DNA from: Aspidapion aeneum
Taxonomy: Eukaryota; Arthropoda; Insecta; Coleoptera; Brentidae
Direction: 5' to 3'
NCBI GenBank assembly: GCA_963576565.1
Contig: OY755044.1
Coordinates: forward strand, 43,838,735-43,902,734
Length of the DNA stretch: 64,000 bases
In this document: piece by piece, positions 11,855 to 22,805 of the stretch
Numbering within the stretch: the first letter of the stretch is position 1
Layout of the letters: every line of letters starts with the position of its first letter
Program-made: the position numbers and the translations under genes
Notes under the pieces: generated by a model
Database searches by the model: none
What the model saw: the letters and a program-made list of their open reading frames with translations, nothing else
Told to the model about the DNA's origin: nothing

Positions 11855-12033
11855 AGCACACAGTTTTTTTAAATATCTTTTTAATAACTTTTTTATTCTA
11901 CAGTTTATTCTTTAGTTTATTTTTTAGATATTAAGACGTTCTTAATTTAAACTACTTATGTGTAATAATGTTTAGTTTTCTACTTTTTTAAAATAAAAAT
12001 TAGTCAAACGTAATTTGTTTTTCATTATATCAT

Positions 12034-12067
12034 CATTAGCGTGGCATGCAAGTCATTAGCGTGGATG
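12034..12067 (+). promoter_or_regulatory. Right pair of CATTAGCGTGG iterons
   Basis: Two copies at 12034-12044 and 12054-12067, spaced 20 bp apart, about 170 bp from the right inverted repeat. They match the left cluster in sequence and are both in plus orientation. Confidence 0.7.
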
Positions 12068-12312
12068 AATCTTTCTGACAAACTCATAAAAACTAAGAAT
12101 TAAGCTCAACCAATAGGGAAATTTTTATTAGCACCTTTTAAAGTTAAATTTTTCAATTTTTGAAAATTTTTTTAAGCATGTTTAAAATTGAGCAGTTTTA
12201 TTTTCTCAAATGCTTCCTATTGGGAGAATTGCCCATATATTCCAGATTGGATTTTTAAATATTACTGACGCAATCGAGATGTAGTTCAATAAGATATTCT
12301 ATGAAAGGTTAT

Positions 12313-12376
12313 AGATAGCATAAAGTGTGGAGTGTTTGACTCATGATCCGCAGGTCATGGGTTCGAGGCCCACACC
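12313..12376 (+). other. tRNA-like RNA polymerase III head of Y units
   Basis: A-box-like TAGCATAAAGTGTGGAG, an anticodon-arm-like TTTGACTCATGATCC (CAT in the loop) and a B box GGGTTCGAGGCC, followed by a T run. This is a SINE-type head and not a functional tRNA. Other copies: 5750-5798 (+, 14-bp deletion), 14814-14877 (+), 16233-16296 (-), 18399-18462 (-) and 20777-20840 (-). Confidence 0.7.
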
Positions 12377-13236
12377 TAGCGTTTTTTTTTTCTTTTAAAC
12401 AACTTTAATTAAAATTTATTAATTACTACTAGGTAGTTTTGGTTTAACAGCAATGTATATTTAGTATATTTTAAAGAATTTTGTTTTTGTATTGGACTCG
12501 ATTGGAACCGATTAAAGATTAGCGCTTGAAAAGCAAACGATTTCAAATAGGTTAGGACGGGATAGGTTTCCGATCAATTGACCTAGGTTAGGTTTGGTTT
12601 CGGTTTGGTTTAACAACGATTTCAACCTCCCAAAACGAGGACAGGAAAGTTCGAGGTTTTAATTTTAAAAATTTCGCCTGTTATCTAATATTCTCATTTT
12701 GAAATTCCCGCAGAGACAGTTTTACATTGGGATCGTTTCGGGTCGTTTGCTTTTCAACGCCTGCTGATTAAAGTGTATCCACCGTTGCCAATTTTTGTAT
12801 AATTTCCATTTTTTGTTTTATTAATATGTTTTTTAATTTTAATAAACAAAAGTTAAAAATTTGATCGAGAATTTGATAGTTGTTATATCGTTATTTTTAA
12901 TACGAATAAGGTTAATTCTAATGCAAATAAAGTGCAGAGAGATTTTGAGACACTGTATAAATATTCATGATCATCACGTAAGCAACCCGTATTAATTAGT
13001 CATTAGCAAATTTTAATTTAAAGTTGTTTGAAAAAAAAAAGTTTTATGTGAGAATCGAACTCATGGCCTTTGGATCATCAGTCGAGCGTGCAACACCTTA
13101 TACTATCCATACATACACACAAATTTATTTAGAACTGCATCCCTACTTCAGTAATATTATGAAAAAAAAAGTTTTTGAAAGATAAAAAAAAAGTTAAAAA
13201 CTGGGTAGGTCCTTACCAGATCTTAATAGTGTAATT

Positions 13237-13482
13237 ACAATTACCTCGACAATTACTCAATATAGTTTAAACTCGAGTTTAAATCGAGGTTTAAATAAAA
13301 CGAGAAATAAAATCATAATTTCCACCTTCAAGTCGATTATCCGAGCGATTTTCGCTCCTCAAGCTTTGCACCCCACAGACCGCCACTCGCGAGGCCACTC
13401 GCCACTGCTTTTGCACCAAAACGACCTTTTTCGTTTTTACCTTTTTATGCGAGATGTCCTCGGAGATGTCCGAGGAGATGTC
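13237..13482. other. Cluster of CTCG/CGAG micro-insertions with 8-bp duplications
   Basis: Compared with the sister X unit at 6650-6830, this stretch has gained many 12-bp blocks. Each is CTCG or CGAG between two identical 8-mers. Cores are at 13245-13248 (ACAATTAC), 13272-13275 (AGTTTAAA), 13285-13288 (GTTTAAAT), 13301-13304 (AAATAAAA), 13342-13345 (CGATTATC/CGATTTTC), 13390-13393 (GCCACTCG), 13459-13462 and 13471-13474 (both GAGATGTC). Successive insertions are nested, each duplicating part of the previous one. Confidence 0.9.
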
Positions 13483-13517
13483 TCTAATTATTAAAATTTT
13501 ATAATTTTTTCCATACA

Positions 13518-14402
13518 GAACACGACAGTACTTAACATTACTCTACAGGACCCAACAGGACACGACAGTACTTGACAGGACCCAACAGGACGCGACAGTA
13601 CTTGACAGGACCCAACAGGACTCAACAGTACACGACAGGACTCAACAGGTCCCAACAGTACTCGACAGGCCCAACGGCCCAACAGTACTCGACAGGACTC
13701 AACAGTACCTGACAGGACCGGACAGGACCCAACCGAGGACCCAACAGTACTCGACAGGACCCGACAGTACTCAACAGGACCCAACAGCACTCAACAGGAC
13801 CCGACAGGACCCAACAGTACTCGACAGGACCCAACAGTACCCAACAGGACCCAACAGTACTCAACAGGACCCGACAGGACCCAACAGTACTCGACAGGAC
13901 CCAACAGGACCCAACAGTACTCGACAGTACACGACAGGACCCAACAGTACACGACAGTACTCAACAGTACACGACAGTACTCAACAGGACCCAACAGTAC
14001 TCGACAGTACACGACAGGACCCAACAGTACACGACCGTACTCAACAGTACTCGACAGGACCCAACAGTACTCGACAGTACTCGACAGGACCCAACAGTAC
14101 TCGACAGTACTCGACAGGACCCAACAGTACTCGACAGTACACGACAGTACCCAACAGTACTCAACAGGACCCAACAGTACACGACAGGACCCAACAGTAC
14201 TCGACAGTACACGACAGTACCCAACAGTACACGACAGGACCCAACAGTACACGACAGTACTCAACAGGACCCAACAGTACTCGACAGTACACGACAGGAC
14301 CCAACAGTACACGACAGTACTCAACAGGACCCGATAGGACCCAACAGTACACGACAGGACCCAACAGGACCACGACAGTACCTGACAGGACCCAACAGGA
14401 CT
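13518..14402 (-). repeat. 10-bp minisatellite array 4
   Basis: About 88 units in reverse orientation. The first 200 bp are more diverged and include GACCCAAC-CGAG-GACCCAAC at 13726-13745. The later part is regular. Confidence 0.96.
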
Positions 14403-15249
14403 GAATTATTTTGGTTCATATCATTCATTCATAAAAATATAAAAATAAACGGACTTTTTTTGTCTCGTTTTTTGCCCATACCAATAAAATTTATTTTTGA
14501 TAAAAGTTCAATAAAAGAGGGACGAAGAGGGATCAATTCCCTCGCAAAATACTCGATAAAGTATATTCAACTCGGTATTCAAAGTATTTTTTAGGGACAC
14601 AAAGAAGTGCAAAGAAGACAAAAATACGCAAAAATATTTTACAATACCCTCGGTAATTGCACTATTAGCGAGACTATTAGTCTATGCTTCAGTTTAGATC
14701 TTGTAATGACCTACCCAGATTTTTATTTGTTTTTATATTCCAGATTGGATTATTTTTAAATATTACTGACGCAATCGAGATGTAGTTCAAAAAGATATTC
14801 TATATAAGGTTATAGATAGCATAAAGTGTGGAGTGTTTGACTCATGATCCGCAGGTCATGGGTTCGAGGCCCACACCTAGCGTTTTTTTTTCTTTTAAAC
14901 AACTTTAATTAAAATTTATTAATTACTACTAGGTAGTTTTGGTTTAACAGCAATGTATATTTAGTATATTTTAAAGAATTTTGTTTTTGTATTGGACTCG
15001 ATTGGAACCGATTAAAGATTAGCGCTTGAAAAGCAAACGATTTCAAATAGGTTAGGACGGGATAGGTTTCCGATCAATTGACCAAGGTTAGGTTTTGTTT
15101 CGGTTTGGTTTAACCTCGGGTTTAACAACGATTTCAACCTCCCAAAACGAGGACAGGAAAGTTCGAGGTTTTAATTTTAAAAATTTCGCCTGTTATCTAA
15201 TATTCTCATTTTTAAATTCCCGCAGAGACAGTTTTACATTGGGATCGTT
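14403..15249 (+). repeat. Y unit 3
   Basis: Complete Y with its head at 14814-14877. It joins a plus-oriented X at 15250 (GATCGTTT followed by AGTGGCGGTC) instead of the reversed X seen in dimers 1 and 2. This is the point where the complex turns over. Micro-insertions lie at 14669-14672 and 15115-15118. Confidence 0.88.
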
Positions 15250-16733
15250 TAGTGGCGGTCTGTGGGGTGCAGAGCTGGAGGAGCGAAAATCGCGAAAATC
15301 GACTTGAAGGTGGAAATTATGATTTTATTTAAACTATATTGAGTAATTGTAATTACACTATTAAGATCTGGTAAGGACCTACCCAGTTTTTAACTTTTTT
15401 TTTATCTTTCAAAAACTGTTTTTTTTTTCATAATATTACTGAAGTAGTCGGGATGCAGTTCTAAATAAATTTGTGTGTATGTATGGATAGTATAAGGTGT
15501 TGCACGCTCGACTGAAGATCCAAAGGCCATGAGTTCGATTCTCACATAAAACTTTTTTTTTTCAAACAACTTTAAATTAAAATTTGCTAATGACTAATTA
15601 ATACGGGTTGCTTACGTGATGGTCATGAATATTTATACAGTGTCTCAAAATCTCTCTGCACTTTATTTGCATTAGAATTAACCTTATTCGTATTAAAAAT
15701 AACGATATAACAACTATCAAATTTTTTTGTTATTTTAACTGACCCAAAATGCCTCCATTGAACTTTTTTAACTTTTGTTTATTAAAATTAAAAACATTAA
15801 TAAAACAAAAAATGAAAATTATACAAAAATTGGCAACGGTGGATACACTTTAATCAGCAGTCGATCAGCAGGCGTTGAAAAGCAAACGATCCCAATGTAA
15901 AACTGTCTCTGCGGGAATTTCAAAATGAGAATATTAGATAAAGTCGGATAAAAGGCGAAATTTTTAATATTAAAACTTTCCTGTCCTCGTTTTGGGAGGT
16001 TGAAATCGTTGTTAAACCAAACCGAAACCAAACCTAACCTTGGTCAATTGATCGGAAACCTATCCTAACCTATTTGAAATCGTTTGCTTTTCAAGCGCTA
16101 ATCTTTAATCGGTTCCAATACAAAAACAAAATTCTTTAAAATATACTAAATATACACTGCTGTTAAACCAAAACTACCTAGTAGTAATTAATAAATTTTA
16201 ATTAAAGTTGTTTAAAAGAAAAAAAAACGCTAGGTGTGGGCCTCGAACCCATGACCTGCGGATCATGAGTCAAACACTCCACACTTTATGCTATCTATAA
16301 CCTTATATAGAATATCTTTTTGAACTACATCTCGATTGCGTCAGTAATATTTAAAAATAATCCAATCTGGAATATAAAAACAAATAAAAATCTGGGTAGG
16401 TCATTACAAGATCTAAACTGAAGCATAGACTAATAGTCTCGCTAATAGTGCAATTACCGAGGGTATTGTAAAATATTTTTGCGTATTTTTGTCTTCTTTG
16501 CACTTCTTTGTGTCCCTAAAAAATACTTTGAATACCGAGTTGAATATACTTTATCGAGTATTTTGCGAGGGAATTGATCCCTCTTCGTCCCCTCGTTCGT
16601 CCCTCTTTTATTGAACTTTTATCGAGACTTTCATCAAAAATAAATTTTTATTGGTATGGACAAAAAAAGTCCGTTTATTTTTATATTTTTATGAATGAAT
16701 GATATGAACCCTCGTATGAACCAAAATAATTCA
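15250..16733. repeat. X unit (palindrome centre) plus reversed Y unit
   Basis: X runs forward at 15250 to about 15880 and Y in reverse from about 15880 to 16733. The X is the spacer between two inverted arms. The reversed Y carries micro-insertions at 16592-16595 (TTCGTCCC), 16623-16626 (ACTTTTAT) and 16711-16714 (TATGAACC). Confidence 0.88.
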
Positions 16734-17819
16734 GTCCTGTTGGGTCCTGTCAGGTACTGTCGTGTACTGTTGGGTCCTGTCGAGTACTGTCGTGTTCTGT
16801 TGGGTCCTGTCGGGTCCTGTTGAGTACTGTCGTGTACTGTTGGGTCCTGTCGTGTACTGTTGGGTCCTGTTGAGTACTGTCGTGTACTGTTGGGTCCTGT
16901 CGTGTACTGTCGAGTACTGTTGGGTCCAATCGAGTACTTTTGGGTCCTGTCGAGTACTGTTGGGTCCTGTTGAGTACTGTCGTGTACTGTTGGGTCCTGT
17001 CGTGTACTGTCGAGTACTGTTGGGTCCTGTTGAGTACTGTTGAGTACTGTCGTGTACTGTTGAGTACTGTCGTGTACTGTTGGGTCCTGTTGTGTACTGT
17101 CGAGTACTGTCGAGTACTGTTGGGTCCTGTTGAGTACTGTCGTGTACTGTTGGGTCCTGTCGTGTACTGTCGAGTACTGTCGAGTACTGTTGGGTCCTGT
17201 TGAGTACTGTTGAGTACTGTCGTGTACTGTTGAGTACTGTCGTGTACTGTTGGGTCCTGTTGTGTACTGTCGAGTACTGTCGAGTACTGTTGGGTCCTGT
17301 CGGGTCCTGTTGAGTACTGTCGTGTACTGTTGGGTCCTGTCGTGTACTGTCGAGTACTGTCGAGTACTGTTGGGTCCTGTTGAGTACTGTTGAGTACTGT
17401 CGTGTACTGTTGAGTACTGTCGTGTACTGTTGGGTCCTGTTGTGTACTGTCGAGTACTGTCGAGTACTGTTGGGTCCTGTCGGGTCCTGTTGAGTACTGT
17501 CGTGTACTGTTGGGTCCTGTCGTGTACTGTCGAGTACTGTTGTGTCCTGTCGAGTACTGTTGGGTCCGGTTGGGTCCTGTTGAGTACTATTGGGTCCTGT
17601 TGAGTACTGTCGGGTCCTGTCGAGTACTGTTGGGTCCTGTCGAGTACTGTCGGGTCCTGTTGAGTCCTGTTGAGTACTGTTGGGTCCTGTTGAGTACTGT
17701 CGGGTCCTGTCGAGTACTGTTGGGTCCTGTCAGGTACAGTTCGGGTACAGTTGAGTCCTGTCGAGTACTGTTGGGCCTCTCGAGTACTGTTGGGTCCTGT
17801 TGAGTACTGTTGAGTCCTG
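16734..17819 (+). repeat. 10-bp minisatellite array 5
   Basis: About 108 units in forward orientation, mirroring arrays 2-4. Its last 300 bp share rare variant units with array 6 (for example GGTACAGTTCGGGTACAG and GGGCCTCTCGAG), so arrays 5 and 6 were copied together. Confidence 0.97.
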
Positions 17820-19290
17820 TTTAAACTATATTGAGTAATTGTAACTCGTTGTAATTACACTATTAAGATCTGGTAAGGACCTACCCAGTTTTTAACTTTT
17901 TTTTATCTTTCAAAAACTGCTTTTTTTTTCATTACTGAAGTCGACTGAAGTAGTCGGGATGCAGTTTTAAATAAATTTGTGTGTATGTATGGATAGTATA
18001 AGGTGTTGCACGCTCGACTGAAGATCCAAAGGCCATGAGTTCGATTCTCACATTAAACTCTTTTTTTTTTCAAACAACTTTAAATTAAAATTTGCGAAAT
18101 TTTTAAAATTAAAACTTTCCTGTCCTCGTTTTGGGAGGTTGAAATCGTTGTTAAACCCGAGGTTAAACCAAACCGAAACAAAACCTAATCTTGGTCAATT
18201 GATCGGAAACCTATCCCGTCCTAACCTATTTGAAATCGTTTGCTTTTCAAGCGCTAATCTTTAATCGGTTCCAATCGAGTCCAATACAAAAACAAAATTC
18301 TTTAAAATATACTAAATATACATTGCTGTTAAACCAAAACTACCTAGTGGTAATTAATAAATGTTAATTAAAGTTGTTTAAAAGAAAAAAAAATGGTAGG
18401 TGTGGGCCTCGAACCCATGACCTGCGGATCATGAGTCAAACACTCCACACTTTATGCTATCTATAACCTTATATAGAATATCTTTTTGAACTACATCTCG
18501 ATTGCGTCAGTAATATTTAAAAAGAATCCAATCTGGAATATAAAAACAAATAAAAATCTGGGTAGGTCATTACAAGATCTAAACTGAAGCATAGACTAAT
18601 AGTTTCGCTAATAGTGCAATTACCGAGGGTATTGTAAAATATTTTTGCGTATTTTTGTCTTCTTTGCACTTCTTTGTGTCCCTAAAAAATCCTTTGAATA
18701 CCGAGTTGAATATACTTTATCGAGTATTTTGCGAGGGAATTGATCCCTCTTCGTCCCCTCGTTCGTCCCTCTTTTATTGAACTTTTATCGAGACTTTTAT
18801 CAAAAATAAATTTTTATTGGTATGGACAAAAAAAGTCCGTTTATTTTTATATTTTTATCCTAAACTTGAATATCTTTTTGAACTACATCTCGATTGCGTC
18901 AGTAATATTTAAAAATAATCCAATCTGGAATATAAAAACAAATAAAAATCTGGGTAGGTCATTACAAGATCTAAACTGAAGCATAGACTAATAGTCTCGC
19001 TAATAGTGCAATTACCGAGGGTATTGTAAAATATTTTTGCGTATTTTTATCTTCTTTGCACTTCTTTGTGTCCCTAAAAAATGCTTTGAATACCGAGTTG
19101 AATATACTTTATCGAGTATTTTGCGAGGGAATTGATCCCTCTTCGTCCCCTCGTTCGTCCCTCTTTTATTGAACTTTTATCTAGACTTTTATCAAAAATA
19201 AATTTTTATTGGTATGGACAAAAAAAGTCCGTTTATTTTTATATTTTTATGAATGAATGATATGAACCCTCGTATGAACCAAAATAATTC
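17820..19290. repeat. Truncated X plus reversed Y with an extra partial Y
   Basis: X is cut to about 270 bp (17820-18090) and fused to a reversed Y (18091-18865). A second 425-bp copy of the Y 5' part follows (18866-19290), joined at CCTAAACTTG. Heads lie at 17989-18054 and 18399-18462. Confidence 0.85.
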
Positions 19291-20199
19291 AGTCCTGTTG
19301 GGTCCTGTCAGGTACTGTCGTGTACTGTTGGGTCCTGTCGAGTACTGTCGTGTACTGTTGGGTCCTGTCGGGTCCTGTTGAGTACTGTCGTGTACTGTTG
19401 GGTCCTGTCGTTTACTGTCGAGTACTGTTGGGTCCTGTTGAGTACTGTCGTGTACTGTTGGGTCCTGTCGTGTACTGTCTGGTACTGTTGGGTCCTGTCG
19501 AGTACTGTTGGGTCCTGTCGAGTACTGTTGGGTCCTGTTGAGTACTGTCGTGTACTGTTGGGTCCTGTCGTGTACTGTCGAGTACTGTTGGGTCCTGTTG
19601 AGTACTGTTGAGTACTGTCGTGTACTGTTGAGTACTGTTGGGTCCTGTTGTGTACTGTCGAGTACTGTCGAGTACTGTTGGGTCCTGTTGAGTACTGTCG
19701 TGTACTGTTGGGTCCTGTCGTGTACTGTCGAGTACTGTCGAGTACTGTTGGGTCCTGTTGAGTACTGTTGAGTACTGTCGTGTACTGTTGAGTACTGTCG
19801 TGTACTGTTGGGTCCTGTTGTGTACTGTCGAGTACTGTCGAGTACTGTTGGGTCCTGTCGGGTCCTGTTGAGTACTGTCGTGTACTGTTGGGTCCTGTCG
19901 TGTACTGTCGAGTACTGTTGTGTCCTGTCGAGTACTGTTGGATCCTGTTGGGTCCTGTTGAGTACTGTTGGGTCCTGTTGAGTACTGTCGGGTCCTGTCG
20001 AGTACTGTTGGGTCCTGTCGAATACTGTCGGGTCCTGTTGAGTACTGTTGAGTCCTGTTGAGTACTGTTGAGTACTGTCGGGTCCTGTCGAGTACTGTTG
20101 GGTCCTGTCAGGTACAGTTCGGGTACAGTTGAGTCCTGTCGAGTACTGTTGGGCCTCTCGAGTACTGTTGGGTCCTGTTGAGTACTGTTGAGTCCTGTT
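19291..20199 (+). repeat. 10-bp minisatellite array 6
   Basis: About 91 forward units; start and end variants match array 5. Confidence 0.97.
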
Positions 20200-21240
20200 T
20201 AAACTATATTGAGTAATTGTAACTCGTTGTAATTACACTATTAAGATCTGGTAAGGACCTACCCAGTTTTTAACTTTTTTTTATCTTTCAAAAACTGTTT
20301 TTTTTTTCATTACTGAAGTCGACTGAAGTAGTCGGGATGCAGTTTTAAATAAATTTGTGTGTATGTATGGATAGTATAAGGTGTTGCACGCTCGACTGAA
20401 GATCCAAAGGCCATGAGTTCGATTCTCACATAAAACTCTTTTTTTTTCAAACAACTTTAAATTAAAATTTGCGAAATTTTTAAAATTAAAACTTTCCTGT
20501 CCTCGTTTTGGGAGGTTGAAATCGTTGTTAAACCCGAGGTTAAACCAAACCGAAACAAAACCTAATCTTGGTCAATTGATCGGAAACCTATCCCGTCCTA
20601 ACCTATTTGAAATCGTTTGCTTTTCAAGCGCTAATCTTTAATCGGTTCCAATCGAGTCCAATACAAAAACAAAATTCTTTAAAATATACTAAATATACAT
20701 TGCTGTTAAACCAAAACTACCTAGTGGTAATTAATAAATTTTAATTAAAGTTGTTTAAAAGAAAAAAAAAATGCTAGGTGTGGGCCTCGAACCCATGACC
20801 TGCGGATCATGAGTCAAACACTCCACACTTTATGCTATCTATAACCTTATATAGAATATCTTTTTGAACTACATCTCGATTGCGTCAGTAATATTTAAAA
20901 AGAATCCAATCTGGAATATAAAAACAAATAAAAATCTGGGTAGGTCATTACAAGATCTAAACTGAAGCATAGACTAATAGTGCAATTACCGAGGGTATTG
21001 TAAAATATTTTTGCGTATTTTTGTCTTCTTTGCACTTCTTTGTGTCCCTAAAAAATACTTTGAATACCGAGTTGAATATACTTTATCGAGTATTTTGCGA
21101 GGGAATTGATCCCTCTTCGTCTCTCTTTTATTGAACTTTTATCAAAAATAAATTTTTATTGGTATGGACAAAAAACGAGACAAAAAAAGTCCGTTTATTT
21201 TTATATTTTTATGAATGAATGATATGAACCAAAATAATTC
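20200..21240. repeat. Truncated X plus reversed Y
   Basis: The same junction as in 17820-18865 (X cut after TTAAAATTTGCG and fused to AAATTTTTAAAATTAAAAC). The two are recent copies of one rearranged unit. This Y lacks the TTCGTCCC and ACTTTTAT micro-insertions seen at 16592 and 16623. Confidence 0.88.
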
Positions 21241-21745
21241 AGTCCTGTTGGGTCCTGTCAGGTACTGTCGTTGTTCTGTTGGGTCCTGTCGTGTACTGTT
21301 GGGTCCTGTCGGGTCCTTTTGAGTACTGTCGTGTACTGTTGGGTCCTGTCGTGTACTGTTGGGTCCTGTTGAGTACTGTCGTGTACTGTTGGGTCCTGTC
21401 GTGTACTGTCGAATACTGTTGGGTCCTGTTGGGTACTGTCGAGTACTGTTGGGTCCTGTCGAGTATCGTGTACTGTCGAGTACTGTTGGGTCCTGTTGAG
21501 TACTGTCGTGTACTGTTGGGTCCTGTCGTGTACTGTCGAGTACTGTTGGGTCCTGTCGAGTACTGTTGAGTACTGTCGTGTACTGTCGAGTACTGTTGGG
21601 TCCTGTCGAGTACTGTCGTGTACTGTTGGGTCCTGTCGTGTACTGTCGAGTACTGTTGGGTACTGTCGAGTACTGTTGGGTCCTGTCGTGTACTGTCGAG
21701 TACTGTTGGGTCCTGTCGTGGTACTGTCGGGTACTGTTGTGAAAT
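21241..21745 (+). repeat. 10-bp minisatellite array 7 (right edge)
   Basis: About 50 forward units with some irregularity near 21465-21475. The complex ends just after it. Confidence 0.96.
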
Positions 21746-22356
21746 TTGTACAGTACTGTTGAAAGCTGATGACCCCTCGGTTGAGATACACTCTCAAGAA
21801 AACTTGGATGGCTTGCTCAATAAAATAGTACCCTGCACGCTCTCCCTCCAGGACGAAAAAGAGAAGTAATACCCTCCGCTCAAACAACGAAGGACAAGAA
21901 CGTACGAAAACACTTCGTATCTACGGTTGAGACTCGATTGAGTAGGTTTTAACCAAAAGGTACGAGTGTTTTGTACCAACGCGGGACCACAGTAGCTATG
22001 CCATCAATAACCACACACCAGGAGAGAGGATTCCCGTCTACTACAATGGCGAAATTAAAAGATAAGTATTTTTGTTCTATTACTATTACTAATCTTTTCC
22101 TGGGTTGGGGTGTTTTTTTGGAGGTACAATAATTTACTTAAACGCTTTCGACTTTCGAACGTAAATAAATGTCGGTTCTATAAATCTAAGAATGGCAGTA
22201 ATAATAGCTATAAAAATAAGGCGGGGCACAAGCAAAATCTAAAACTTGTCGTGCCTTTCTATTGTACCAAGCACAATAAATATATAACATATATGGTTGA
22301 GTTTTGTTAAAGAATTTAGGTACTCTAAATAAGAGGTTTTTAAACAAATCAGGGTA
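21746..22356. other. Right border of the complex; short open frames on both strands
   Basis: GATGACCCCTCG and ACTCTCAA at 21768-21799 mirror the left border. Two short plus-strand open stretches look protein-like. One begins CEICTVLLKADDPSVEI at about 21730 and runs to a TAA at 21867, and resembles the start of an insect zinc-finger-associated domain only loosely. Another ends NNHTPGERIPVYYNGEIKR before a TAA at about 22060. The minus strand is also partly open here, so I do not call a gene. Confidence 0.3.
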
Positions 22357-22764
22357 TTATAAAGAAAACACAGGGGATAATAAATAATATAAAAATATTA
22401 GCGGCCGCCGGGGCCTACACAGTAAAAAGAGCTCATACCACCTTCCCCGGATTAATTTTCGCCCAACATGGGAAGCCCCGGGCGGCGTCTGTGGGGGCCA
22501 CTCCTCCCTCGCCCATACGGTCACAACAGTAGTTCCCTGAAATAGAGAAAAAAAAATATATATATATCAGCTTAAATTAAAAGAGAAAATATAGAAAGGG
22601 AAGTAATGGGAAAATAATCGTATTAATATATTTTCGGGCAAAAAATAAGTAGTAAAAATAACTTGTACTAACCTCTGGCACGGCGGTTACCGCCTGCACG
22701 ACCTTCACAACCTCTCTGCTGAAGGATATTGAGGTCCGGGCGGGAACTGTAAAAAAAGAAAGAA

Positions 22765-22805
<41 letters not shown>

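Larger units (their letters stand above)
8202..12235 (+). mobile_element. 4-kb DDE DNA transposon with 26-bp inverted repeats
   Basis: The element interrupts Y unit 2; joining its flanks restores the sequence found in Y1 and Y3. Termini start TGGGCAATTC and match over 26 bp with one mismatch (8202-8227 and 12210-12235). The flanks TATA at 8198-8201 and 12236-12239 suggest a 4-bp target duplication, although the palindromic setting also permits TA or ATA. It contains one broken transposase gene (9156-11854) and clusters of an 11-14 bp CATTAGNGTGG motif near both ends. The superfamily is uncertain: a 4-bp duplication and a D, D, E triad would fit Sola-like elements, which I offer only as a lead. 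Confidence 0.88.
12240..13517. repeat. Y unit 2 (rest) plus reversed X unit (dimer 2)
   Basis: Y resumes with TCCAGATTGG. The tRNA-like heads are at 12313-12376 (+) and 13045-13108 (-). The stretch 13237-13482 is the densest field of micro-insertions in the window. The X part is longer than its sisters because of these insertions. Confidence 0.88.

Noticed and set aside
21730..21869. Zinc-finger-associated domain fragment (CEICTVLLKADD..)
   Set aside because: Only a loose resemblance, starts inside a minisatellite array and ends early.
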